Origin: Chrysemys picta bellii
Lineage: Eukaryota; Chordata; Testudines; Emydidae
DNA: 64,000 nt
Direction: 5' to 3'
Assembly (NCBI RefSeq): GCF_011386835.1
Contig: NC_088809.1
Coordinates: 25,241,067-25,305,066, forward strand
The position numbers were made by a program, and so were the translations under genes. Below, in pieces: positions 55,842 through 64,000 of this stretch. Under the pieces are notes generated by a model that made no database searches, was not told the origin of the DNA, and saw nothing but the letters and a program-made list of their open reading frames with translations. How positions within the stretch are numbered: position 1 is the first letter of the stretch; every line of letters starts with the position of its first letter.

Positions 55842-55895
55842 CTAAGCATTGTGTGAGAGCGACATAGAGCATTTCAATGAAAATGTAATCTGCCA

Positions 55896-56995
55896 ATCAT
55901 ACCCAGCAGGTCTGACTGGGTTCTGGCACCTGCGGTTCTTCCCTTGGGAGTCTGCAACCAGTAGGACACAGTGACCGGGCCGACTGCCAGCTTAAACCAC
56001 AGTACTGATTATTTTAACAGTAGGAACAAAGCGCTTGGAGAAAAAGGAGAGTTTCCACACGTCTGTCTTCCCTAAAGACTAACCCTCCGATGATGCTAAC
56101 CTAGGCAGATATTCCAGCGGATGCCGGTGTCTCAGCCAGGTTCCCCCGGCCCAGGAGAGTCCTCCTTTTTAAACCTGCCTCAATTCTTTGGCTTTCCAGT
56201 GTCCCCAGCCTGTTCCCGTTCTGGAATTGTCCCTTAACATCTCTCAAGGGTTTGCTGGGAACTGGCTTCTCAGCCTTTCTTTCTCTTCCTGCTTGTTTTT
56301 CCCGACAGCATCCTACTGACTTAACCCAATATATTCACACGGCAAACACCCCCGTAGTCAGGTCAGCATGCGTATGCAAAAACTATTACCCAGCAGCTCC
56401 AAACCCTTTTCATGGGCTGTAAACCAAAGAATGCCCCCAATGAGGATAGACACCATCCAACTCCCACTGTTTCCCAGGGGGCTGAAGGCAGGCTGCCTGC
56501 AGGGACGATGGCCACCCCTGGGCTCTACGGTTAAGAAAATGGAAAGAGAACTATGAGGAAAGATGGGAGTGTGGGGAGCAGGGAGCAGCCTGAGGGGAGG
56601 CAGGGGAGAGAGGGGGCAGAAGAGAGGCTGAGAGGGGGCAGGGGAGTGAGGGGGCAGGGGGAGGCAAGTGTGTCCTAAGGGAGCCGAGCCTGGGCAGGCC
56701 CCACTTCTGCTCCAGCTTGGCTGATAGCGCCACTCCCGAGGGGCCAGAGAGATCCCCGACCAGCCACAGTCACGCTGCCGGCTCTGCCTGGTGGATACAG
56801 TCACCACCCAGTGGGATCAGGGGGCAGGGCACAGGGGAGTGGGTTTCTCGGCGGGGTTCTGGAGGAGCTCTGGGAAGTGAGGGTTTGTGAGGGATGCTGG
56901 ACAGGTGGTTGGTGTAGCACGTGGCATGGGCCTGCCCCTGAGGGGAAGGAGCATGCTGTCAGTGCAAGGTTGTGCAGGCCAGTGTGTGTCTGGTG
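55896..56995. other. Intergenic
   Basis: No supported exon. A G-rich purine tract at 56550-56670 gives long proline/serine frames on the minus strand that I do not accept as coding. Confidence 0.4.
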
Positions 56996-57078
56996 CAGTG
57001 GCTCTCAACCTGCAGCCCACATAACACATCGTGGGCCACATATGCAGCCTACAATGGTAAATAGGTTGAGAACCACTG
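56996..57078. mobile_element. Short hAT-Charlie-like MITE
   Basis: CAGTGGCTCTCAACC at the left and GGTTGAGAACCACTG at the right are inverted ends of the Charlie type. Total 83 bp. Flanking duplications are only partly alike. Confidence 0.7.
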
Positions 57079-57219
57079 TTCTAAGGCAATCCTTCCGCTT
57101 CTTACAGCGTTTTGAGCTGCTCTGTCCGCCGCTTCATTTCCTGTTACCTCGATATGTGCTGGGATCCAAGCATATGCTACATGTATCCCCGTCTGCACTA
57201 GTTCTGGTGTTTGAACTAT

Positions 57220-57405
57220 AATATGGAGATATACCTATATCTCATAGAACTGGAAGGGACCCTGAAGTGTCATCGAGTACAGCCCCCTGCCTTCACTAGC
57301 AGGACCAAGTACTGATTTTTGCCCCAGATCCCTAAGTGGCCCCCTCAAGGATTGAACTCACAACCCTAGGTTTAGCGGGCTAATGCACAAACCAGTGAGC
57401 TCTCC
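57220..57405 (-). repeat. tRNA-derived turtle SINE
   Basis: The minus strand contains AGAGCTCACTGGTTTGTGCA, GGGTTGTGAGTTCAATCCTT and the tail CAGGGTCCCTTCCAGTTCTA. Same family as 50460. Confidence 0.82.
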
Positions 57406-57960
57406 TTTCATTGTTTACATCACTTCCATGTACTGAGACACTTTTTTAACTGCCAGAAGGCTTGAGACTGAAGCTGAAAAAACGACCGCTGCTGCTGAGT
57501 TTGGTGGCAGCACTCAGGAGTCCCTGACAACGTTAAAAACCCATCAGCTATTGCGAGACTCCAGAGCAGGCATCTCTGCAGCCCTGTTGACCCCTGGAAT
57601 CAGGAATCGCTCCCTGGTGACATTCTGGAGTCAGAGTCGGGTGAGGCTGGAATCAGTTCATGGGAATGCTGGTGCTAAAGAGCTCTGCCCCTCACCCTGA
57701 CCCCTCTCTGAGCGGGTGACACTCATTGGCCTGGGGTAAGCAAATGCAGAATGGTTTGGCACAGGAATTTGCCTGATGGTAACCCTGCCTGAAACCGATT
57801 CCCCCAAACTACCACTCCTCCCATTGCACGACCCCACGGTGCAGAGCAAGGCGGTCTGAGCAGGGAAATGACTCAGTGGTATCCCAGTTCCAGGTTGCGC
57901 CCCAGGGATCCAGCCACACTAGTATTAGCTAAAAAATGGTAGATGACACAGAGTTAAGAA
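57406..57960. other. Downstream flank of gene C
   Basis: No exon or repeat family recognised here. Confidence 0.35.
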
Positions 57961-57966
57961 TTTATT
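57961..57966 (-). terminator. Polyadenylation signal of gene C
   Basis: AATAAA on the minus strand, 369 nt after the gene C stop codon. Similar 3' UTR length to gene B (408 nt). Confidence 0.6.
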
Positions 57967-58334
57967 ACTGATGATTTATCACATTGAAATCTCCAGGAAT
58001 ACACCACTTACAGGGACTAGAATGGTTACAGGAGCAAGTGTGAAAGCAGGGAGTACACTGATTATACAGGGAACACAAGGCCACTACCCATAGTAAAACA
58101 GCTGCCAGCAATAGTGCAGCTGCACTGGTGCTAAGCTGCTGGTGTAAACAGCTCGGGGGAACTCTGGTTCAGCTCTAGATTTCAATGTCACACTAGTAAA
58201 AATGCATTAAAAATCCACTAGTGACTTCACTATTCCTGCCATCAGAACAGATGCATTGCTCCTGGCAGCTGCTGAAATATGGGCACCAACTTTGCGAGTG
58301 TAGACAAGCTAGGCAAGGCTGGGCTGCTGCAGGA

Positions 58335-58963
58335 TCAACACAGGTCTGCTGGTTTAACCAGAATGGTGGAGGATTTGCACTGTCCGGAACCACAAAATCC
58401 TACCCAGTAGATGTAGCCTTTCCCATTGAGCAGGACATTATAACAGTTGTTGTACCACCAACCTCCATAGCTACTTGCGCAATTCCCACTGGACTGGTCC
58501 TGATCCTTGTCAGTCGTAGTGAATTTCATGTTGTCGTGTATGCCCCCCGCATTGTCGGTGGTAAAATAGTCTTTGCCATCCCCAGAGTACCTGCCCAGCC
58601 TCAGCGAGTACCCGCTGGACTCATCCTCGACACTGAAGATGTCGTACTCTGCGTAGTGGGTGTTGTTGGATTTGTCCTCCACGACGAAGCGGACCTTGTA
58701 GGCATTCTGCCGCGTGAGCAGGGACAGGTACTCGTTGCCCAGCCAGTAATCCTGCTGCACGTTCCCAAAGCCGTACTTGTAGGTGCTCCAGGACTCCTTC
58801 CAGGTGATCTCTGTGTTGTAAGAATTTCTCTGGACAACGGTCCAGCCTTTGCCTTCGGTGTCCATGTCACACCACACCACTCGAGGGGGAGAGCCTGCCG
58901 GCTGGATGGCATAGACCCCACTGGGGCTGTCCCTGGAAATGTAGCTGCAGTCTCTGGGGAACC
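58335..58963 (-). CDS. Gene C exon 3, fibrinogen C-terminal (FReD) domain
   Basis: The acceptor GTGGTATTTCAG opens a 629-nt exon, exactly the length of gene B exon 4. It encodes [96 protein letters not shown] and a final cysteine, then TGA. All six expected cysteine positions match gene B. DKDQD before GNCA is the expected calcium site. The domain is intact. Confidence 0.95.
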
Positions 58964-60910
58964 CTGAAATACCACGTACAACAAGGTCAGTAACAGAGAG
59001 AGCCGGACACAGCAGTCAGCTCACCGGGGCCTGCCGGAGCAGAGCCAGATGCCCCATTCATCTCCGTGGGGTGGGAATGCCCAGACTCACTGCTCTGGGG
59101 CCCCCAACACCACCCCAGTAGAGGGCTTTGTGCGTGGCACCAGGCAGGAGAGCATAGCAGGTCCCCTGGCCCAAACAGAAACACCCAGTCTGTGTGTGGG
59201 GCCTGCAGTGCGCTGATTTGTAGCGGAATGATTTACTCCTGTGAGGATGCATTTGCAAAAGCAAACAACAAGCTGATCTAGACTAAAATGCACCTGACCC
59301 TGCACAGACTTCGCCAGGAGAAACGTTTAGGGACTCGCACTCTTGGCCATATCCCTATAAACTCAAGTTACATTAGTTATCAGCTGTGGCTATTTCAGAG
59401 TCTGAGGAAGACCTCAGCAAGCAATTGCAGTAATTTATTTGAGGATTTTTGCCTCTTTTCTTGGGAGCTGTGTGTGAGCAGCTTTCCATGTTCTCAATTG
59501 GTCATTTAAAATTATTGGGGAATAATTTTGTCTTTAGTGTGTTTGAGAGCAGTTTGTCTGCTGTTCCAAAGCTCAGGAATTAGGGAGGGCCATCTGTAGG
59601 GGGGTGAAGGATGAAGGCTATCTGTAGGGCCCAGGAAATAGGCGCCAAGTTTCTAATCTGCCAGGGGATGCTCCCCCAGGTTCCGCCCAGGCCCCACCCC
59701 ACTCCACCCCTTTCCCCAAGGCCCCACCCCCGCCCTGTTTCTTCCCACCCGCAATCCGCCCCCGCCCCACCTCTTCCCCACCCAGTTCCGCTCCTCCCCC
59801 TCGCTCCTCTCCCCTCCTCCACAGCGCCTCCTGACGCTGTAAAACATCTGATCCGCGGCAGGCGGTAGGCGCTGAGAGGTAGGGGGAGGTGCTGATCGGT
59901 GGGGCCAGGCAGGAGGTACTGGGGGGAGGAGAAGGTTCTGGCAAGCTCCTCCTTGCCCTCCCCCCGTCCGCCTGCCACTAGCCACTCGCCTCCCCGTTCG
60001 CCTCCTCACCCCGCCTGCTTCCTCACAAGTTTATGGAAGCACGGGGGCCCCCCAGAGCACGGGGCCTGGGGTGGTTGCCACAATTCGCTGTACCCAAGGG
60101 ATGGCTCTGATTTTAGGTGAACACCCAGGTCACATGGTAAAATTTCTGTTTCATAACTATGGTTACAAATTCAGAATTCACTTTTCTTTAGTATCACCCT
60201 AAAATGTGCTGCTTGAGCAAACAACCCTGCCATAGAGCTGCTCACGCATTGCAGGTGGAATGTGAACAAATGGGGCACGAGCTTGGACATGGCAAATCCC
60301 ACAGAAAATGCAATAGACCACGCACAGCTATTCTTTCGCAACATTCACCCAAGTTTCCCCTGAAGCCTCCAAAGAGACTGGAGAGATTCCAGACTCACTG
60401 AGCGTGCAGGGGCTACGTGTGACATGGGTGATATACTGGTGATCACAGCAGAAAGGCAGCGGGGGACAGAGCTTTGCCTTTCACAAGAGCCTGTTTTTGC
60501 AGAGCCCATTATTCTATAGCATGCAGCAGCCTGGTTCAGCTGTAAACACAGCTCCCGCCATACGCCAGCGCTCCTGCCGGCGCTCCTGCTGGGCCTTAGA
60601 AGCAGTGCGTGGGCTAGCAGCAGAGCAGTGCCTGTGTGAGCAAACCACGCAGCAGCCCTTGTGCACTCAGCCTGGCAGGCACGACAGGCCCCCAGGAATA
60701 CTTGTGTCCTGCAGCTACTGCTCTGGGCCCACACCCTCGCTCCCCACTGGCCCAGGCGGCCGCAGGGTCCATACTCACCACTCTGGGAAGTGACACTCGT
60801 GCCACCCCCATGCTCAGCGCTCTGGACAGGGGTTGTGCAGAAACAAGTCATTGAGGCCACAGCCAGGAGGGCAAGGCATCCCTGGAGACGGCTCGTCCTG
60901 GCCTGGAACC
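58335..60910 (-). CDS. Gene C: secreted fibrinogen-domain protein (predicted 254 aa, exon 1 outside window)
   Basis: Visible coding exons are 60910-60779 and 58963-58335. Exon 1 (ATGG) is predicted near 64112-64115, just beyond the right edge, by symmetry with gene B. Joined in phase 1 this gives a signal peptide, a 20-residue Gly/Ser linker and a FReD. It has no SRCR exon, unlike gene B. It should be a soluble FReD lectin-like protein. The frame is intact, with conserved cysteines and the calcium-site DKDQDQ region, so it is likely functional. The two genes converge, since their 3' ends face each other. Confidence 0.75.
58964..60778 (-). other. Gene C intron 2; no SRCR exon
   Basis: 1.8 kb between the signal and FReD exons. 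I looked for the SRCR signature ([14 protein letters not shown]) in all minus frames and found none. A decayed hAT-like MITE lies inside at 59585-60109. Confidence 0.6.
59585..60109. mobile_element. Decayed hAT-like MITE
   Basis: Left end GAGGGCCATCTGTAGG and right end CCAAGGGATGGCTCTG are imperfect inverted repeats. Flanking GAATTAGG / ATTTTAGG share 5 of 8 bases. GC-rich body. Confidence 0.5.
60779..60910 (-). CDS. Gene C exon 2, signal peptide and linker
   Basis: The minus-strand acceptor TGTTCCTCCAG and donor GTGAGTAT bound a 132-nt phase 1-1 exon. After an ATGG exon it reads MGFQARTSRLQGCLALLAVA, then SMTCFCTTPVQSAEHGGGTS. The hydrophobic core fits a cleaved signal peptide. The linker is shorter than in gene B and has no sequon. 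Confidence 0.7.
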
Positions 60911-61194
60911 CTGGAGGAACAGGAATAGCTGCTGTGAGACTGACCTAGCAGAGTGAGGGAGGGCTGGACGCTGCGCCACTCCAGCATCACCCCAGGAAGG
61001 CTCATTTTCCTTCGGACAGTGGCTCCCTGGCGGCTCCCAAGAAGAATCTGACCCAGTGAAGCCAGGCTGGGGCAGTCTGTCTCCTGCTGATGCACATAGA
61101 ATCTGGGATCGGAGCAGATGGAGATTTGTTGAAGTGGCAGCTTTGGCCAAGGTTGATATTGCACCATTTGCAGCTGTGAACTTGGGTAAGAAAC

Positions 61195-61470
61195 ATCTTC
61201 ACCCGACCCCAGAGCAAATTTCCACAATTTGCCCCAGATTCAGTGTTGCAAGGAGGTTTTAGGGGCAGAATGGAAGGTATTCTGATCTGGGGGGAAAAAA
61301 GCCTATTTGTTGGGGAAATCTAACAACTGAGGCGAAGCCATTCATGTTTAAAAATTGCATCTAAACTGGGCCAGAAAGCACGCAGTTACACCTCACTCAA
61401 TTTGTACATTTGTATGTAACTATAAATGCAACAGCTGGCCTTAAGCCAAAAGTGCACCTGGGAACAACAG
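61195..61470 (+). repeat. Older paralogous copy of the gene B/C intron-1 segment, empty hAT site
   Basis: Matches 26300-26470 directly, and matches the inverse of 63444-63620 plus 62060-62194 across the place where the 1.25-kb hAT-like element sits. Here the site reads ATCTAAACTGGGCCAGAAAG with no insertion, so it keeps the pre-insertion state. More diverged than the 25913/64000 pair. Confidence 0.82.
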
Positions 61471-62194
61471 ACTGTGAGGACCAAGCCTGTGCTATCCTGC
61501 AGGAGACAGGCCCTCTCAGAGGTCCAGAGAGGCCCAGGCCACCTCCAGCATTTGAGGCCTCTAGCCATAATAAACATATGGTCTAATCTTGTGCCATCAG
61601 AACCGATATATTTGTATTAATATTTATGAACATTTTTAACTCTTTAATATGACAAAATCTATATCAGTTAACAAAAAAATTATGTCTTTTACCAAATCAC
61701 ATCCCTTATTTGCTTAAATTTGCAGCTGTAAGGTGAGAGGGTGTGTCACATTTTGGTCCGATTGGGATGCGCATAAAAACAAGTTGCGAAACTTATAAAA
61801 AATTAACAAGTGTCTAAATGCGAGGCCCCCTTGACTTTGAGGCCCAGGCCAAATGGCCCTCCTGCCCCTCCCCCCCCCAGATTGCCCCTGGCAGGAGATG
61901 AGCCGGATGGGACTTTCTAGGTGTTGTCCCTCTCTACTTTCCATGAACCTCGAAGATGTAAGTGCACCAGGATCTCACATCGCGCTATTAGCATCTATCT
62001 GGGGCAGGTTCCATTGTCTTCTACCAATCCCAGCAGGATTCAGTGCATTCAAAGTCACATCCAGAGCCCCAGTGCCAGAAGCACCACTATTGGCTTAAAG
62101 CCAGCTATTGCATTTACAGTTTCATAGAAATGTGCAAATTGTGTGAGATGTTGCACTCTCTGTAAGTGCAGCTTCGTGCTTTCTGGCCCAGCTT

Positions 62195-63443
62195 CAGGGC
62201 CAGCCTTTGGGGTGGGCCGTACAGTCCCGCCCAAGGCTGCCCGCTAAAGGGGGCGCTGTGCGCAGGGTTTGGATTCCCACCTGACCTGCCGAGAGCCAGT
62301 TGGGCTGAGGGAGGCAGCAGGCAGGCAGGCGAGCAGCAGCGGGGAGGGAGAGACCTGAAGTGCAGGGGGGGCCCTCGGCGTCAGGTGACTCCTTCTGAGC
62401 AGGGGCGCCCCTGTTCCATGTGTGTTGCCGCTGCTGTTCCTGTTCCCCACAACCACCTGCATCATCTGACTGGGAGCCTCCTCCTGTCTGCTGGGGGTGG
62501 GAGGGCTGATGTCAGGGTGTTCCCCTTCCACCCAACCCCCACCCGTGTCCCCACTTTCCACTAAGCTGGGGTGACAGGGGACACAGGGAATCTGTGTGTG
62601 CTCCTGCCTCTCTGGGTCTGGAGCTGCTGAACTAGTCTTCAGGCTCCTGACCCTGAGTGCTTTCTTAAAGAGAGAGCGCACTCATACACTCACTCAGGCA
62701 CACACACACTCCCCTCAGCATACACACACCTTCACATATTCCTCCAAACACACACACACCAGAGCTCCCTGCATCCAGGTCACTTTCCCCACCTGGGCAG
62801 GGCTGGGCAGAGGCATCAGCAGTTGCTGCTCTCCTCCCCTCCCCTTACACAGCCCAGGCAGGGAAAGTGACCTGGATGCAGGGAGCCCTAACAATGCTCC
62901 TCGCTGCCCCCTCACAACCCCAGGGTGCACGGGGCGGAGAAGTCCAGTGTGGGAGCAAGCAGCAATGCCAGCTGCTTTGTGCATCCAGGTCAGTTTCCCC
63001 ACCACATGACATGGGTGCAGGAGGGGGAACAGGGGACACAGTGCAGGGCTTAGGGGCTCAGGAGGGAGGTGCAGGGGTAGGGAGTCAATGGGGTGCAGGG
63101 ATTGGGGGCAGGGGTTGGGGTGAAGGGGGCACGTAAAGTGCAGGGGTTGGGGGGGCAGGAGGGAGGTGCAGAGATTAGGGGTGAAGGTGGCACAGTGTAG
63201 GTGTTAGGGCACAGAAGGGGGGCAGAGATTGGGAGTGTAGGGAGTGTAGGGATTAGGGGCACAGGAGGGGGAGCAGGTATTGGGGTAAAGGGGGCACAGT
63301 GCAGAGGTTGGGGGGTAGGGAGGGTGGGGAGCTTGGGAAGCCCATGGGGAGCCAGGGGCAATGGGGGGCACCATGCCCATGGGGGCCAAGGGCACCAAAA
63401 TGCAAGTTCTCCCAGGGTACCATTTTCCCAAAGGCCGGCCCTG
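62195..63443. mobile_element. hAT-like element, complete, perfect 8-bp duplication
   Basis: Ends CAGGGCCAGCCTTTGGG and CCCAAAGGCCGGCCCTG with CCCAGCTT on both sides (62187-62194 and 63444-63451). The interior has a CA-rich microsatellite (62690-62760), three copies of a TGCATCCAGGTCA motif (one inverted) and G-rich imperfect repeats. No transposase is seen. Confidence 0.9.
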
Positions 63444-64000
63444 CCCAGCTTAGATACAGTTTTTAAACATGAATGGCTTCACCTCAGTTGTTAGATTTCC
63501 CCAACAAACAGGCTTTTTTCCCCAGCTCAAAACACTTTCCATTCTGCCCCTAAAACCTCCTTACAACATTGAATCTGGGGCAAACTGTGGAAATTTGCTC
63601 TGGAGTTGGGTGAACGGATTGGGGTTGGATGAAGGGTTTGCTCTGGGGTTGGGTGAAGGGTAGAGGGCGAAGGTGAAGTTACTTAGGCCTCAGCCCGCCT
63701 GTCCCTCTGTGGTGTGAGGGGGGAGATGCTGCTGTCACACTCCAGTGCGAGTGGGGATGGGGCCACGCTGGATGTTGGTAAGTAGCGTGTCAGGACAAGA
63801 CTCAGGCCTCCATGGTGCAGGGTCATAGAGGGGGCAGGGCTTGGGTGGAGAACAGGCATGTGTGGGAAGGCCTGGGCCTGATCCTCCTCATGCTAATGAG
63901 GTGCTTAGATACGTGTTCTTCTCTCTGGCCTCCCTTCTGCTGCTAGGCCGGACGGCTGCCCAGCAGCCCCTCATTGACACAGGATCGGTGCCCCTTGCGT
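63444..64000 (-). repeat. Inverted duplication, right copy (gene C intron 1)
   Basis: The inverse of 25913-26470 with very few differences. The window ends 112 nt before the position matching gene B exon 1, so the gene C promoter and exon 1 are expected just outside. The + strand hydrophobic frame (as at 26072-25815) is cut by the window end. Confidence 0.88.

Larger units (their letters stand above)
53400..55895 (+). mobile_element. Non-LTR retrotransposon of I/Jockey type, split by an LTR-like insert
   Basis: 53520-53960 encodes a gag-like ORF1 remnant with zinc-knuckle spacing (KCLCYGHVATVCKGKNK, then CGGEHSYE in another frame). The AP endonuclease follows at 54093-54380 and 55425-55895. 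The insert at about 54380-55410 separates its two halves. A knuckle-bearing ORF1 is typical of I/Jockey clades and not of CR1. Confidence 0.65.

Noticed and set aside
58221..58967. 248-codon + strand frame
   Set aside because: It is the antisense of the gene C FReD exon; the minus strand has all FReD motifs and correct splice sites.
61438..62060. Possible palindrome centre that might be a replication origin or att site
   Set aside because: It is simply the spacer between two inverted copies of the intron-1 segment; no origin-type motif is visible.
1..64000. CRISPR arrays, bacterial operons, rRNA or free-standing tRNA genes
   Set aside because: None seen. The tRNA-like sequences are SINE heads, and the direct repeats are minisatellites or mobile-element copies.

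Overview
This is a piece of vertebrate nuclear DNA, most likely from a cryptodiran turtle. Coding exons are short, bounded by GT/AG splice sites and separated by long introns. The interspersed repeats are a turtle-type set: many CR1 LINEs, a tRNA-derived SINE whose tail resembles the CR1 3' end, Penelope-like elements with a GIY-YIG endonuclease, a Ty3/gypsy element and several hAT-like families. The species is inferred from repeat content and not proven.

Layout. Positions 1-2400 hold the last two coding exons and 3' UTR of a septin (SEPTIN4-like, + strand). Positions 2400-19800 are intergenic and repeat-rich: a 1.09-kb GC-rich fold-back transposon, a large CR1 with an 858-codon open frame, a hAT-like element and a solo LTR. 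The rest is organised around a small family of secreted fibrinogen-related proteins. Fragment A (minus strand, about 22300 to 19808) has a TATA box, exon 1 and a signal-peptide exon, but no domain exons. Gene B (+ strand, 25709-47727) has a TATA box, a 4-nt coding exon 1, a signal-peptide exon, one group-B SRCR exon and one fibrinogen C-terminal (FReD) exon. Gene C (minus strand, from beyond the right edge to 57961) has a signal-peptide exon joined directly to a FReD exon. Its promoter-side intron sequence at the right edge is an inverted near-copy of the start of gene B intron 1.

All coding introns of the family are phase 1, and both FReD exons are exactly 629 nt. The SRCR exon is therefore a symmetrical 1-1 module that could be gained or lost without breaking frame. 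The predicted mature products are SRCR-FReD (B, 361 aa precursor) and FReD alone (C, 254 aa precursor). Both domain types occur in secreted pattern-recognition proteins such as DMBT1, CD5L and ficolins, so a soluble innate-immune lectin role is the natural inference. I did not find an SRCR exon in gene C.

The 16-kb intron 1 of gene B is a stack of nested mobile elements. A CR1 is split by a Penelope-like element with a 9-bp target duplication; a short Penelope insertion lies inside that; a TA-flanked MITE lies in the CR1. A decayed gypsy gag/protease region with one LTR, a CR1 endonuclease fragment and a decayed retroviral integrase/env region follow. Two direct copies of one hAT-like element (17138-17903 and 26861-27734) bracket a 9-kb block holding fragment A and gene B exon 1, and their outer flanks are the two halves of one CR1. 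This suggests the block was rearranged or inserted by recombination between hAT copies.
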